A DNA stretch of 64,000 nt from Kallipyga massiliensis ph2 (GCF_000311985.1 NZ_HE978585.1:528346-592345); one strand, 5' to 3'. Shown: positions 8,284-18,503, numbered from the stretch's first letter. Made by a program: numbers and translations. The notes: generated from the letters alone by a model not told the origin.

Positions 8284-9062
8284 GCTTTGACTGAGGGATC
8301 CGGCCCCTCCTCATAGAGGTGGAAGCCCTGGTCTTTTGCGACCTTGGTCAGGCGGTTCCGCTTAAGGTTCATGGTCCCGATTTTCTTGACTACCTGGTCG
8401 CTGAAGCAGTCCACCCGGCGGTTGGCATCCCGGAGGTCATAGTAGGTCTGCATTTCCTCATCGTAGTCGGCCAAGGCCTTCAAATAGGGGGACCGGTCCT
8501 CATAGCCGTCGACAAAGGTCCGGAAGGCCATGTCCATCCTTGGCTTTTTCTGGGGGGCTTGGTCAGGGTAGCCGAAGAGCATACCCAATACGGGGAAGGT
8601 CCCCTGGGGGAGGTCCAGGACTTCGACCAGGCGGTCGGGGTCATTGAGGATGGATCCCAGGAAAACCCCGCCCAGGTCCATGGACTCCAGGGCCACCATG
8701 ACGTTTTGGGCCATGAGGGCGGCATCCGTCAGGGCTTGGGCGAAGAAGTTGACGTCCCAGGCATAGGGGGAGGGAGCTCCCTTTTCTTCGGCAATTTTCG
8801 CATTCCGGTAGCCATCCGCCACAAAGACCCAGACTTCAGGAGCCCGGGCAATGTAGTCCTGGTGGCCGATGTAGGCCAGGGCCCGTTTTTTCTCCGGGTC
8901 CTTGACCCGGATCAGGGAGGCCCATTGGAGGCCGACGGAAGTGGCGGTGTGTCGGGCCACCTCCAGGAGGGCCTGGATCTTCTCTTCCTCCACCGCAAGG
9001 TCCTTAAACTCCCGGTAGCTCCGGTGGTTCAGCATCTGGTCAATCAGGGGGTTGATATACAC
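8280..9062 (-). CDS. NfrA-like nitroreductase (FMN-dependent oxidoreductase)
   Basis: 260 aa. The N terminus has the nitroreductase hallmark HRSYREFKD (about 13-21), then ALLEVARHTATSVGLQWASLIRV. The middle part, LTDAALMAQNVMVALESMDLGG, is the helix that packs against FMN, and VLGMLFGYPDQAP matches the NfrA/Frp subgroup. Predicted to reduce flavins, quinones or nitro compounds with NAD(P)H. No partner genes; its own promoter should lie in 9063-9188, where I see no clear elements. Confidence 0.85.
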   Translation of the reverse strand: MYINPLIDQMLNHRSYREFKDLAVEEEKIQALLEVARHTATSVGLQWASLIRVKDPEKKRALAYIGHQDYIARAPEVWVFVADGYRNAKIAEEKGAPSPYAWDVNFFAQALTDAALMAQNVMVALESMDLGGVFLGSILNDPDRLVEVLDLPQGTFPVLGMLFGYPDQAPQKKPRMDMAFRTFVDGYEDRSPYLKALADYDEEMQTYYDLRDANRRVDCFSDQVVKKIGTMNLKRNRLTKVAKDQGFHLYEEGPDPSVKA

Positions 9063-9188
9063 GGCGATCTCATCCTTTCCGGCCCGGCCCCGGGCCCTCT
9101 TTTTTCTGGAACTTTCTCCCCTTCTTTCTACCCAATTTGGGAAGGATCCGGTCCCCTTTTATGTTAGAATGTTGAAAAGGAGTCATTT

Positions 9189-10145
9189 ATGGAAATGAAG
9201 GAAGCCAAACAATCCAGTCTGCTCAACGCCCTGCTCGCGGCCGGCCTGACAGTTGCCTTGTTCTATTTTACAACCACCGTCATGCCTCTTCTCCATGTCC
9301 TTCTTCTCTTTCCCTTCGTGACGCTTTATGTGTCGGAAGGGCCCAAGTGGACAGGCCTCTCCATGGTCCTGACCCTGGTCGCCGGGGGGATCCTGGTGGG
9401 TTGGGAGGAGACCCTGGTTCAGGCCATCTATTTTATCCCGGCCAGCCTCTGCATGGGGGAGATGATCCGCCGGAAAAGCGAGCCCCGGGATGAGCTTCTT
9501 TTGACCTCCCTGGTCATTTTTGCCGCCGTTTTGGGTCAACTCTTTCTGGCTGACAAAATCGCCGGGACCTCCTGGTTTGAGTCGGTCCGACAGGGGATCC
9601 AGGCAGGGGTCGAAGGCCAACTGGCCAACCTGGGGAGCCAGGTGGAGGAAGCCGACCTGCCGGCCCTCCAGTACCAGGTCTCCGTCGCCATGGATATCCT
9701 GGTCCATTCTATCCCCGGCATCCTTTATGTTTCCAGCCTGATCACCGCCCTGGTGACCGGCCTCCTTTCCCATTTTATTTCCCTGTCCAGCCACTTGGAC
9801 GTCCGCCCCTTTGCCCTGGCGGACTTTGAACTTTCCCGTTTTTGGACCCTGGTCCTGCTTGGGGCCCTGGCCCTGGGCTCTGTTTTTTCGGGAAACCCCT
9901 ACTACGGAAATGCCGTCGTTGTCGCCCTCTCCCTCCTTCTCCTGAACGGGATGGGCTACATCGACTTTCGTTTTCAATGGCGGATGATCCATTGGATGGG
10001 TCGTCTGATCCTATACTTCTTTTTCATTTTCCTGGTCCTTCCCGGTTTTCTGGCCCTCTTTTTGGGCATAGGGGACGGTCTTTTGGGCCTTCGGATGAAA
10101 TTCAGAGAGAGAGGCCAAAACCATGGACAAAACTCCAACGAATAA
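9189..10145 (+). CDS. YybS-like membrane protein (DUF2232)
   Basis: 318 aa, almost entirely hydrophobic, with about eight predicted membrane segments. AAAGGAG precedes the ATG. Its position at the head of the gdpP-rplI-dnaB block is the same as yybS in Bacillus, which supports the family call more than any motif does. Function unknown. Its 3' end overlaps the gdpP start by 23 bp, so translation is probably coupled. Confidence 0.75.
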   Translation: MEMKEAKQSSLLNALLAAGLTVALFYFTTTVMPLLHVLLLFPFVTLYVSEGPKWTGLSMVLTLVAGGILVGWEETLVQAIYFIPASLCMGEMIRRKSEPRDELLLTSLVIFAAVLGQLFLADKIAGTSWFESVRQGIQAGVEGQLANLGSQVEEADLPALQYQVSVAMDILVHSIPGILYVSSLITALVTGLLSHFISLSSHLDVRPFALADFELSRFWTLVLLGALALGSVFSGNPYYGNAVVVALSLLLLNGMGYIDFRFQWRMIHWMGRLILYFFFIFLVLPGFLALFLGIGDGLLGLRMKFRERGQNHGQNSNE

Positions 10146-12138
10146 AAACCACCAGGCGATCCAGATGGCTCAGTCCAAGCTGATTTTAGCCCCTCTGGCG
10201 ACCCTGGTCCTGTCCCTCCTCCTCTTCATCCTCCACCCCCTGGCCGGGATTTTCGGCCTGGTCCTGACGGTCTTTTCCTACCTGGCCGCCTCCCGGATGG
10301 AAGAAGAGAGCCGGCAGAGGGCCCGGGTGGCCGTCGAGAACATGGACAAGAATTTCGATGAAATCACCAAAAACGCTATCTTCCGGATGCCCTTCCCCAT
10401 GGCCGTCCTTAATGAAGAAGGGTCCTTCCTTTGGTATAACTCCCTCTTCAAGGAAGTTTTTCAGATTCAGACCTCTCTATTAGGCCAATCCTACCGAAAG
10501 GCCATGGGGGAGATCTCCCTGGAAGGCCTGGGCCAAAGCAAGGAGGCCTTCCCCCTGACTGTAGGATCCTCCCACTACCGTTTTTACCACAATGTGACCT
10601 CGGAGGATAAGGAGGACTGCCTCTACCTCCTTTACGGCGTGGACGACACCTACGAGAAGACCATGGAGGCCAAGTACGAAGACAACAAGCTGGTCATTTT
10701 CTCCATTTTCTTTGATAACTATGATGAGGTCCGGTCCAAGACCTCCGAGCAGGACCGCCCCCTGCTGACAGCCCAGGTCGACCGGCTCATGAATGCCTAT
10801 GCCGGCGAACTCGAAGCCGTCTGCATCAAATATGAGAACGACCGCTATATCCTCATCACCAGCCAGGCCATGCTGGACAAGGCCAGGAAGGAGAATTTCC
10901 ACATCCTGGACGACATCAAGACCATCGAAGGCACGGGAATCACCCCCACCCTATCCCTGGGCATTGCCTATGGGGAGCTGACCCCCCAGGAGATTTGGAC
11001 GGAATCCCGCCAGGCCATGGACATCGCCCTATCCCGGGGCGGGGACCAGGCCGTCCTCAAGTCGGGGGACCAGCTGGACTACTATGGGGGGAAGAACCAG
11101 GCCACCCAGCGCTTCACCAAGGTCAAGGCCCGGGTCATGTCCAATACTATCCGGTCCTTCATCCTCAATTCGGACCGGACCTTCATCATGGGCCACGAAA
11201 ATCCCGACATGGACTCCCTGGGTGCCTGCCTGGGCATGGCGACCTTCGCCAATTCGGTGGGCGGCAAGCCCTATATCGTTATGGGCGAGGTGTCGCCGGC
11301 AGTGGAGAACCTCTATAAGAAGGTAATGGATGAGCTCCCGGAAGCGGATGAACTCATCATCAGCCCGGAGGAGGCCATGGACCGACGGACCGACTCCTCC
11401 ATCATCATCGTCGTCGATAACCACCGCCACGATTCCACCGCTGCCCCGGCCCTATTGGACAAGGGCAACCGGATCATCATCATTGACCACCACCGGAGAG
11501 GGGCCGACTACATCCACGATGCCGAGATTTCCTACATCGAGCCCTATGCCTCATCAGCCTCCGAGATGGTCACCGAGCTCATCTCCTACTTGGACACCAA
11601 CCCCAAGCTCCCCAGGGTCGTTGCCGAGGGACTCTTGGCGGGGATCACCGTGGACACCAAGGATTTCTACTACCAGACGGGGACCCGGACCTTCGAGGCC
11701 GCGGCCTATCTCAAGCGCCAGGGGGCCGACTCCATTGTCATTAAACAGCTCTTCCAGGATGATTTCACCCTGACCCAATACCGGTCGGAGATCCTGGCCA
11801 GCGCTATCCAATTTGAACACCAGACCATGATCGGACGCTTCGAAAGGAAGCTGGAGGGGACCACCCTGGTGGCCTCCCAGGCGGCCGATGAGCTCATGGG
11901 GATCCGGGGGGTGGAAGCCTCCTTTGTCCTCTGCTATGTGGGGGATAAGGTCCATATTTCCGCTCGGTCCTTCGGGGATGTTTCCGTCCAACTCATTATG
12001 GAAGCCTTGGGCGGGGGCGGACACCTGACCGCAGCCGCCACCCAAGTTGAAGCCACGATGGATGAGGCGGAAGAAAAGCTCAAAGAAGCCATCCATAACT
12101 ATTTTAAGGAGGAAGACGATGAAAGCCATTTTGCTTAA
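10123..12138 (+). CDS. gdpP: Cyclic-di-AMP phosphodiesterase GdpP
   Basis: 671 aa with the standard layout: two N-terminal membrane helices (about residues 20-60), a PAS-like domain (about 85-170), a degenerate GGDEF domain (about 175-305), then DHH and DHHA1 hydrolase domains. The metal ligands are clear: NPDMDSLGA at about 360-368, DNHRHD, and IDHHRRG at about 453. It degrades c-di-AMP to pApA and so affects potassium and cell-wall homeostasis. It overlaps yybS upstream and rplI downstream, so the whole block appears to be one transcript. Confidence 0.93.
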   Translation: MDKTPTNKNHQAIQMAQSKLILAPLATLVLSLLLFILHPLAGIFGLVLTVFSYLAASRMEEESRQRARVAVENMDKNFDEITKNAIFRMPFPMAVLNEEGSFLWYNSLFKEVFQIQTSLLGQSYRKAMGEISLEGLGQSKEAFPLTVGSSHYRFYHNVTSEDKEDCLYLLYGVDDTYEKTMEAKYEDNKLVIFSIFFDNYDEVRSKTSEQDRPLLTAQVDRLMNAYAGELEAVCIKYENDRYILITSQAMLDKARKENFHILDDIKTIEGTGITPTLSLGIAYGELTPQEIWTESRQAMDIALSRGGDQAVLKSGDQLDYYGGKNQATQRFTKVKARVMSNTIRSFILNSDRTFIMGHENPDMDSLGACLGMATFANSVGGKPYIVMGEVSPAVENLYKKVMDELPEADELIISPEEAMDRRTDSSIIIVVDNHRHDSTAAPALLDKGNRIIIIDHHRRGADYIHDAEISYIEPYASSASEMVTELISYLDTNPKLPRVVAEGLLAGITVDTKDFYYQTGTRTFEAAAYLKRQGADSIVIKQLFQDDFTLTQYRSEILASAIQFEHQTMIGRFERKLEGTTLVASQAADELMGIRGVEASFVLCYVGDKVHISARSFGDVSVQLIMEALGGGGHLTAAATQVEATMDEAEEKLKEAIHNYFKEEDDESHFA

Positions 12139-12565
12139 AGACGTAGAGGGAACCGGGAAGGCAGGCGAGCTTGTCGACGTCAAGCCCGGTTATTTCAATA
12201 ACTTTCTGGCCAAGCAGGGCCTGGCCCTCCAGGCCACCCCGGCTGTGATCAAAAAATGGAAGCAGGCGGAAGCCCAGAAGGCCAAGGAAGAGGAAGCCCG
12301 CCGCCAGGAGGCCCTGAAATTGGACGAAAAAATCGGCCAATCCAAGGTTACCATCAAGGCCAGGGCCGGCGAGGGGGGCAAGCTCTTCGGCGCCGTCACC
12401 ACCCAGGACATTGCGGATGCCTTGAAGAAACAGGTGGGGATTGAGATGGACAAGAGAAAGATCGAGATTGCTGATCCCCTGAAAACTTTGGGCGGCCACA
12501 AGGTGGGCATCCGGATTTACCCGGAAATGGTCTCCCAGCTCCAGGTCTTTATCGAAGAGGCATAA
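12119..12565 (+). CDS. rplI: Ribosomal protein bL9
   Basis: 148 aa from ATG 12119, with AAGGAGG at 12106-12112. The longer open frame from 12047 lies inside gdpP and is rejected. The N-terminal rRNA-binding domain begins [17 protein letters not shown] and contains [16 protein letters not shown] long charged helix (about 45-75) links it to the C-terminal domain with [12 protein letters not shown]. It overlaps the gdpP 3' end by 20 bp and is followed 1 bp later by dnaB. Confidence 0.96.
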   Translation: MKAILLKDVEGTGKAGELVDVKPGYFNNFLAKQGLALQATPAVIKKWKQAEAQKAKEEEARRQEALKLDEKIGQSKVTIKARAGEGGKLFGAVTTQDIADALKKQVGIEMDKRKIEIADPLKTLGGHKVGIRIYPEMVSQLQVFIEEA

Positions 12566-12566
12566 G

Positions 12567-13940
12567 ATGGCCGACCAAGAGAAGAAGCTTACACAGCCTG
12601 CGAACCTGGACGCCGAGCGTGCGGTTCTGGGCTGTATTTTTTACAACAACCCCGATATCAATATTGTCAGTCAAAAGCTCCTTCCTGAAGATTTCTACCA
12701 CCCCCAGCATGTTGAGGTCTATGAGGCCATGCTGGCGCTTTCGGGTGCCCATGAGCCCATCGACTACACCACCCTTAAAGAAGAATTGACCAAGCGGAAG
12801 ACCCTGAGCGAAGAGGAAATTCTCAACCTCCTCCTCTCCTTGGGCTCGCCCAACTACTATTCTTCCCGGATCAACAGCTACATAGATATCGTCAAGAAAA
12901 ACGCCAACCTCCGGGCCCTGATTGCTTTCGGGGAGGACATCCGCCGCCGGTCCTTTGACGGGTCGGAGGGCCCCGATGCTATCCTGGAATCTGCGGAAAG
13001 TCGGCTTCTGGAGATCAATGAGGATCGGCTCTACACCGGCCTGACCCCCTTGAGCGAGACCATGGATGCCACCCTGGCCAAGGTCTTCGACCTCTCCCTC
13101 CACAAGGGGGACCTGACGGGGATCACGACCGGCTACCGGGATTTGGATGAGACCCTGTCCGGCTTCCAGGCCTCCGACCTCATCCTCCTGGCTGCCCGGC
13201 CTTCCATGGGGAAGACTTCATTAGGCCTGAACATGGCCTACCATGCGGCCCGCTTCCAGGATAAGGAAGGGATCCATCCCTATAAGGTAGCGGTTTTTTC
13301 CCTGGAAATGTCCAAACTCCAGCTCTCCCAGCGCCTCCTCTCCATGGCCACGGGAATCAACCTCAAGAAGATTATCTCCGGCGACCTGGAGGCCGACCGG
13401 GATTTCGACATCCTGACCCGGGGGGTGGACCAGCTCAAGGACCTGTCCATCTATATTGACGACACCTCCTCCCTTTCGGTCCAGGCCCTCCGGTCCAAGT
13501 GCCGGCGGCTCAAGATGGAAACCGGGCTGGACCTGGTGGTTATCGACTACCTCCAGCTCATGACCGTGGATGACGGCCGGCGGAATGAGAACCGACAACA
13601 GGAGATTACTACGATCTCCCGGGGGCTCAAGGCCCTGGCCAAGGAGATGGATTGTCCGGTCCTGGCCCTCTCCCAGCTCTCCCGTAAGACGGAGTCCCGG
13701 GAAGGTTCCCGGCCGGTCATGTCGGACATGAGAGAGTCGGGAGCCATCGAGCAGGATGCTGACGTGGTTCTCCTCCTCTACCGGGAAGACTACTACAATC
13801 CCGACACCGACCACCCCAACATCACCGAGCTGACCATCGCCAAGCACCGGAACGGACCGACGGGCAAGGTCAACCTCTACTTCAAGAAAGAGCAGACCAT
13901 GTTCTATTCCGTGGACTATAAAGAGGGGCCGGACGCCTAG
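12567..13940 (+). CDS. dnaB: Replicative DNA helicase
   Basis: 457 aa. The N-terminal helical domain begins QPANLDAERAVLGCIF; the RecA-like C-terminal domain carries Walker A ARPSMGKTS (about 210-218), VFSLEMS, Walker B LVVIDYLQLM and the arginine-finger region MSDMRESGAIEQDAD. Unwinds DNA 5' to 3' ahead of the fork. In Bacillus nomenclature this is DnaC. The DnaD-domain and loader genes follow immediately. Confidence 0.96.
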   Translation: MADQEKKLTQPANLDAERAVLGCIFYNNPDINIVSQKLLPEDFYHPQHVEVYEAMLALSGAHEPIDYTTLKEELTKRKTLSEEEILNLLLSLGSPNYYSSRINSYIDIVKKNANLRALIAFGEDIRRRSFDGSEGPDAILESAESRLLEINEDRLYTGLTPLSETMDATLAKVFDLSLHKGDLTGITTGYRDLDETLSGFQASDLILLAARPSMGKTSLGLNMAYHAARFQDKEGIHPYKVAVFSLEMSKLQLSQRLLSMATGINLKKIISGDLEADRDFDILTRGVDQLKDLSIYIDDTSSLSVQALRSKCRRLKMETGLDLVVIDYLQLMTVDDGRRNENRQQEITTISRGLKALAKEMDCPVLALSQLSRKTESREGSRPVMSDMRESGAIEQDADVVLLLYREDYYNPDTDHPNITELTIAKHRNGPTGKVNLYFKKEQTMFYSVDYKEGPDA

Positions 13941-13967
13941 TGGGCCGGCCAAGCAGAAAGGCTTGCC

Positions 13968-14804
13968 ATGAAACTTCAATTTGATTTGTCTTCGGTGGAC
14001 TTCCGGGTCACGCCGGTTGAAAATCTTTTTCTACAAACCTATCTTTCTTTAGCCGACGGCAATGCCCTCAAGGTCTACCTCTATGGATGGAAGGCCGCCT
14101 ACCAGGCGGAGCGGCCCACCCTCTACGATGGGGATATCGCCCAGGCCCTGTCCATGACGGATGAAGAAGTGGTCGACGCTCTTAATTACTGGATCGACCA
14201 GGGCCTGGTGGAAGAGGACCGTCAGGAGGGCCACCCCGTCTTCCGCTTCAAGTCCATCCTCCTCCTCTATGCGGGGATTGATGAGGCCAGGGAAGACGAG
14301 TCTGACCCTGCCCCCCTTCCTGCGGAGGACCCGGATCCGGCCACCTTCCTGAGTCCGGACGACCGGGCCCGGAAGACCATGATGGACGACTTGGAGGACT
14401 TCCTTTCGGAGGGCCATGCCTACCGGGTCCGGCTCAAGGCCAATGAAATCCAGGCCATCCACCAAGTCCTCAATACGTATAAGCTGAGTCCGGATTTTTA
14501 CCTCTATGCCTATAAAAAAGCGGTCAACCATGCCGAAGCCTCCTCCCGGTCCTTCAATTATGTGACCGCCATCGTGGAGAACTGGGTCCGCTTTGAAGGG
14601 ATCACCGACAAGGAGGCCCTGGACCAATTCCTAGACAAGGAAGCCCGGGACAAGGAGGGCAAGGAAGGGCGGCGACCCGGCCCGAAAAAAGAGGGGGCGG
14701 AGAACACCTCCCAAAGCAAGAAGATGTCCCGGAAGGACCGGGAGGAATGGGTCAAGGAGGCCATGGAGAAGTCCAGACGGCGTTCGCTAAGGGGGAATGA
14801 GTGA
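13968..14804 (+). CDS. DnaD-domain replication initiation protein
   Basis: 278 aa. The N-terminal half resembles a winged-helix DDBH1 domain (FRVTPVENLFLQTYLSLADG, then EEVVDALNYWIDQGLVEE). The second half has a DnaD/DDBH2 domain ending FNYVTAIVENW (about 185-197), matching the family's Y-x-x-x-I-x-x-x-W signature. The tail is very charged (Lys/Glu/Arg). Located between dnaB and the loader gene, it probably takes part in primosome assembly as DnaB/DnaD of Bacillus do. Ends in a TGATG junction with the next gene. Confidence 0.85.
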   Translation: MKLQFDLSSVDFRVTPVENLFLQTYLSLADGNALKVYLYGWKAAYQAERPTLYDGDIAQALSMTDEEVVDALNYWIDQGLVEEDRQEGHPVFRFKSILLLYAGIDEAREDESDPAPLPAEDPDPATFLSPDDRARKTMMDDLEDFLSEGHAYRVRLKANEIQAIHQVLNTYKLSPDFYLYAYKKAVNHAEASSRSFNYVTAIVENWVRFEGITDKEALDQFLDKEARDKEGKEGRRPGPKKEGAENTSQSKKMSRKDREEWVKEAMEKSRRRSLRGNE

Positions 14805-15772
14805 TGGATGTACATGAGATTTTAGCCGCCCGGCGGAAGAGGGCGGAGGGGGACCGGGAGGAGCGAGTCCGGGCCCTCTACCGGGACCACCCGGACCTGG
14901 CTGACCTCCAGGAGGAGAAAATCCGTCTGGGCAAGGATATGGTCCAGGCTGTTCTTGCCGGAGATAAGAAGAGAGCAGGGGAGGACCGGGAGAAGATGGA
15001 GGAGGTGGGCCAGGCCTTTGACCGGACCCTCCAAGCCCTCCGCCTCCCGACTGACTATTTGGAGGTCCACTACGCCTGTCCCGACTGTCAGGATACCGGT
15101 TTTGTGGACGGGGTGTCCTGCCACTGCCGGAACCTCCTCATCCTCAACAAACTCTATGAGAAGTCCTCCATCGGCGACCTCCTCCGACGCCAGAACTTCG
15201 ACCACTTCGACCTGGACCTTTTCCGGAAGGACCGCCAGGAGGGGGAGGACCTTTCTCCCTATGAGAATATGAAGGCCATCCTCAAGGACATCCGGGAGGA
15301 CTACATCCCCTATTTTGGGGATAAATCGCCTTCCCTTTATTTCTTCGGCCGGGTGGGGACGGGCAAGACCTACCTGGTCAACGCCATCGCCAAGGCCCTC
15401 CTGGACCGGGGAAAGACCGTCTTCTACCAAACCTCCTATGACCTCCTGGAATTTATGGTGGACTATTCTTTCACCCGCCAGGAGGACCGGGGGAGCTTGA
15501 AGGAAAAACGGGACTATATCTTTGATGCAGACCTTTTGGTCATCGACGACCTGGGGACGGAGAACATTAACTCCATGACCAAGTCGGCTCTCTTTGAGGT
15601 GATCAACGGCCGGATGATTCGTCAGAAGCCGACCATCATCTCCTCCAACCTCCAGCCCTATGAGCTGGGCAAGCGCTACGATGACCGAATCTTCTCCCGG
15701 ATCGGGAACGAATACATCCTTTATGAGGTGTATGGATCCGATTTGCGGGGGAACCCGGGCCGGAAGGCCTAG
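14804..15772 (+). CDS. dnaI: DnaI-like helicase loader (AAA+ ATPase)
   Basis: 322 aa from ATG 14804, which overlaps the upstream stop (TGATG); a GTG at 14801 is the alternative. The N-terminal part contains a zinc-binding CPDCQDTGFVDGVSCHC (about 91-107). The ATPase domain carries Walker A GRVGTGKTY (about 181-189), Walker B LLVIDDLGTE and sensor-1 IISSNLQ. Loads the hexameric helicase onto DNA in the cytoplasm. The gene order dnaB-dnaD-dnaI is a Firmicute hallmark. Confidence 0.93.
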   Translation: MDVHEILAARRKRAEGDREERVRALYRDHPDLADLQEEKIRLGKDMVQAVLAGDKKRAGEDREKMEEVGQAFDRTLQALRLPTDYLEVHYACPDCQDTGFVDGVSCHCRNLLILNKLYEKSSIGDLLRRQNFDHFDLDLFRKDRQEGEDLSPYENMKAILKDIREDYIPYFGDKSPSLYFFGRVGTGKTYLVNAIAKALLDRGKTVFYQTSYDLLEFMVDYSFTRQEDRGSLKEKRDYIFDADLLVIDDLGTENINSMTKSALFEVINGRMIRQKPTIISSNLQPYELGKRYDDRIFSRIGNEYILYEVYGSDLRGNPGRKA

Positions 15773-15784
15773 AAGGGAGGAAGC

Positions 15785-16462
15785 ATGCGGGCGGTAAGCG
15801 GAGAGGAAATGCGGCGGATTGACCACTATGCCATCGAGCAGCTGGAAATCCCCTCCATTGTCCTCATGGAAAATGCAGCACGAGCGGCCATGGACCAGGT
15901 GGACCTGGACCGCCGGCATTCTTTCGCCATCTTTTGCGGGATGGGGAACAACGGGGGCGACGGCTTGGCCATGGGCCGGAACCTCATGAGCCGGGGCAAG
16001 CGGGTCCGCTTCTACCTGGTGGGGTCCCTGGAAAAGGCCAGCCCTGACTTCATGACCAACTACCGGATCCTCCAGCACATGGGGGCCGACCTTCGCTTCC
16101 TGGAAACCCTGGGCCAGGTCCAAGACCTCCCCCGGGAGCTCCAGGATTTCAACACCCTGATCGACGCCCTCTTCGGCACCGGCCTCAACCGTCCCCTCCG
16201 GGATATGGCCCCGGTCATCATCGAAATCATGAACGAGTCCCGGATCTTCACCATTTCCCTGGATATGCCCTCCGGCCTGGATGCCACCACCGGCCAGTCC
16301 TATGGGGCCTACGTCCAGGCCTCCGCCGTCCTCACCTTCGAATGCATGAAGGAGGGGATGGAGAAACTTGCTTCACGAGGGGTCCCCGTCCGGGTCCTCC
16401 CCATCGGCATCCCCCGCCAGGCCAAGGCCTTTGTCCTGGGGGAGGATTTTGACCGCGAATAG
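15785..16462 (+). CDS. nnrE: NAD(P)H-hydrate epimerase, stand-alone
   Basis: 225 aa covering only the YjeF N-terminal domain. Repairs NAD(P)HX by interconverting its R and S forms. Visible: EEMRRIDHYAIE at the start, FCGMGNNGGDGLAMGRNL (ligand-binding), a FGTGLNRPLRD segment and LDMPSGLDATTG with the catalytic-type Asp. The dehydratase domain (NnrD) that is often fused in bacteria is absent, so it should be encoded elsewhere. GGAGGAAGC precedes the ATG and the gene follows dnaI by 12 bp. Confidence 0.92.
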   Translation: MRAVSGEEMRRIDHYAIEQLEIPSIVLMENAARAAMDQVDLDRRHSFAIFCGMGNNGGDGLAMGRNLMSRGKRVRFYLVGSLEKASPDFMTNYRILQHMGADLRFLETLGQVQDLPRELQDFNTLIDALFGTGLNRPLRDMAPVIIEIMNESRIFTISLDMPSGLDATTGQSYGAYVQASAVLTFECMKEGMEKLASRGVPVRVLPIGIPRQAKAFVLGEDFDRE

Positions 16463-16534
16463 CTGGCTTGGGGGCTCATGTCGGCCTCTTGCGTTGACAA
16501 GGGCCGTCGACCATGGTAGTCTTAGTTGAACTGA

Positions 16535-16612
16535 ATGAGCGTAGGGGAGCTTTTGCTGAGAACGGTAGGACCGGACCCGCAACCTGACCTGGGTAATGCC
16601 AGCGTAGGCCGA
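16535..16612 (+). ncRNA. TPP riboswitch (THI box) aptamer
   Basis: All conserved blocks are present in order: GTAGGGGAGC, TTTTGCTGAGA, GACCCGCAACCTGACCTGGGTAATGCCAGCGTAGG. The AACCTGA(T/C)CT and AATGCCAGCGTAGG segments are diagnostic of the pyrimidine- and pyrophosphate-sensing helices. It lies 63-140 nt upstream of the ThiX-like permease gene and should repress the importer when thiamine pyrophosphate is high. Confidence 0.96.
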
Positions 16613-16631
16613 CGTCAAATGGATTAATTCC

Positions 16632-16661
16632 AGTCTTCTCCCTATGGAGGAGACTTTTTTT
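16632..16661 (+). terminator. Expression-platform terminator of the TPP riboswitch
   Basis: AGTCTTCTCC-CTAT-GGAGGAGACT forms a perfect 10-bp stem with a 4-nt loop, followed by seven T residues. It sits between the aptamer and the importer start at 16675, indicating transcriptional control. The GGAGGA of the right arm is not the ribosome site; a separate GGAGGAAAGG follows. Confidence 0.93.
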
Positions 16662-16674
16662 ATGGAGGAAAGGG

Positions 16675-17439
16675 ATGAAGAAGACCGGGAAGTATTTCAA
16701 ATCAATCATGGGGATCCTCTTGGTCCTCCTCCTCTGGCAGTTGGTGTCCAGCCTCCATCCCATGGGGAAATTCATGCTGCCGGGGCCCATCGATGTCTTT
16801 CGCTCCTTTGTGGACCATTGGCCCCTGATGCGCCACCATGCGGCGACCACCCTTTTGGAGGCTGCCATCGGCCTGGCCATCGGGGTCAGCCTGGGCTTTG
16901 TCTTTGCCCTCCTCATGGAGCGTTTCCCCCTTCTCTATGACATGTTCTATCCGGTCCTGATCATCAGCCAGACCATCCCCACCGTGGCCATTGCCCCCCT
17001 TCTCGTCATTTGGTTCGGCTTCGACCTCCTGCCTAAGGTCATCATCGTCGTGATCTCCACCCTCTTTCCCATCACCATCGGCCTATTGGATGGATTTCAC
17101 GCCATCGACCCGGACTACATCCAGCTCCTCGATTCCATGGGGGCCAGTCACGGCCAGATGTTCCGCTACGTCAAGCTCCCCTTTGCCCAGAGTCACTTCT
17201 TCTCGGGCCTCCGGATCGCCGTGACCTACTCCATCGTCGGGGCGGTCATCGCCGAGTGGTTGGGCGGCAATGACGGATTGGGGGTCTATATGACCCGGGC
17301 AAGGAAGTCCTATTCTTATGATGAAATGTTCGCCATCATCATTTTTATCACCGCCCTCAGCCTTCTCCTGATGGCCGGGGTCAACCTATTGGAAGGGCTT
17401 GTTATGCCCTGGAAAAGAAAAGAAAGGAAGTCATCATGA
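16675..17439 (+). CDS. thiX: Thiamine-precursor ABC transporter permease (ThiX-like)
   Basis: 254 aa with six predicted membrane helices and the BPD-type EAA loop (LLDSMGASHGQMFRYVKLP) at about 150-170. It belongs to the SsuC/TauC/ThiX permease group; the TPP riboswitch directly upstream and the THI5-like binding protein downstream make HMP or a related thiamine precursor the likely substrate. The stop overlaps the next start by 4 bp. Confidence 0.9.
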   Translation: MKKTGKYFKSIMGILLVLLLWQLVSSLHPMGKFMLPGPIDVFRSFVDHWPLMRHHAATTLLEAAIGLAIGVSLGFVFALLMERFPLLYDMFYPVLIISQTIPTVAIAPLLVIWFGFDLLPKVIIVVISTLFPITIGLLDGFHAIDPDYIQLLDSMGASHGQMFRYVKLPFAQSHFFSGLRIAVTYSIVGAVIAEWLGGNDGLGVYMTRARKSYSYDEMFAIIIFITALSLLLMAGVNLLEGLVMPWKRKERKSS

Positions 17440-18503
17440 CAAAGAAAAAATTGGGCTACCTCCTCATGGCCCTCATGTTGGTCGTCTTTACGGCCTGCGG
17501 GTCCAAGGAGGGGAAGGAAGCCCCCGCCTCCTCCGGTGAAAGCGAAAGCCAATCCAGCCAATCCGAGGAAACGAGCGGAGAAGAAAAGGAAATGACCAAG
17601 CTGACCTTCGTTCTGGACTACACCCCCAACACCAACCATACCGGGATCTATGTGGCCCAGAAGCTGGGTTATTTCAAGGATGAGGGTCTGGAAGTTGACA
17701 TCATCCAACCGCCCGAGGACGGCGCTCCCGCCCTGGTGGCCGCCGGAAATGCCCAGTTCGGCGTGGACTACCAGGACACCATCGGTCCGGCCTTTGCCCG
17801 GGAGAACCCCCTGCCCGTGACCAACATTGCCGCACTAATCCAGCACAATACTTCCGGTCTGATTTCCTTAAAGGAAAATCCGGTCAACCGACCCAAGGAC
17901 CTGGAAGGCAAGACCTATGCCAGCTGGGGCCTGCCCATTGAACAGGCCATGGTTAAGGACGTCATCAAGAAGGATGGGGGCGACCCGGACAAGCTGAACA
18001 TCATCACGGGGAGTGCCGCCTCTATTTTCTCCATGGCCGAGTCCGACTATCAGGCCATCTGGGTCTTCTATGCCTGGGACGGAATTGCTGCCAAGGTGAA
18101 AAACATTGACTCCGTCTACTTCCCCTTCCGGGACTTCAACGAAACCTTCGACTACTATACGCCGACCCTGATCGCCAACAACGACTATCTCAAGGAAAAT
18201 CCGGAGATTGCCAAGGCCTTCCTTCGGGCGGTGGAAAAGGGCTACAAGTACGCCATCGAAAATCCGGAGAAGGCCGCGGAGATCCTTGTCGAAGCCGCAC
18301 CGGAGCTGGATAAGGACGTGGTTGTCGAAAGTCAGAAATACCTGGCCGACAAGTACATCGACGACGCCCCCTATTGGGGTCAAATCGATAAGGACCGTTG
18401 GAACCGCTTCTATACTTGGCTCTATCAGGAGAAGCTGGTCGAAAAAGAAATTCCGGCCGACTTCGGCTTCACCAACGAATACCTCCCCGGATTCCAGAAA
18501 TGA
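17436..18503 (+). CDS. thiY: Thiamine-precursor ABC transporter binding lipoprotein (ThiY-like)
   Basis: 355 aa. Signal peptide with a lipobox ending FTAC at about residue 21, a Ser/Glu-rich linker (about 28-50), then an NMT1/THI5 domain beginning LTFVLDYTPNTNHTGIYVA. Later KTYASWGLPIEQAMV and ESDYQAIWVFYAWDG fit the pyrimidine-binding family. It should capture formyl-aminopyrimidine or HMP outside the membrane. Overlaps the upstream permease and the downstream ATPase gene. Confidence 0.92.
   Translation: MTKKKLGYLLMALMLVVFTACGSKEGKEAPASSGESESQSSQSEETSGEEKEMTKLTFVLDYTPNTNHTGIYVAQKLGYFKDEGLEVDIIQPPEDGAPALVAAGNAQFGVDYQDTIGPAFARENPLPVTNIAALIQHNTSGLISLKENPVNRPKDLEGKTYASWGLPIEQAMVKDVIKKDGGDPDKLNIITGSAASIFSMAESDYQAIWVFYAWDGIAAKVKNIDSVYFPFRDFNETFDYYTPTLIANNDYLKENPEIAKAFLRAVEKGYKYAIENPEKAAEILVEAAPELDKDVVVESQKYLADKYIDDAPYWGQIDKDRWNRFYTWLYQEKLVEKEIPADFGFTNEYLPGFQK

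Noticed and set aside
14822-16123. 433-aa frame antisense to dnaI and nnrE
   Set aside because: Shadow frame spanning two well-identified genes; no motifs.
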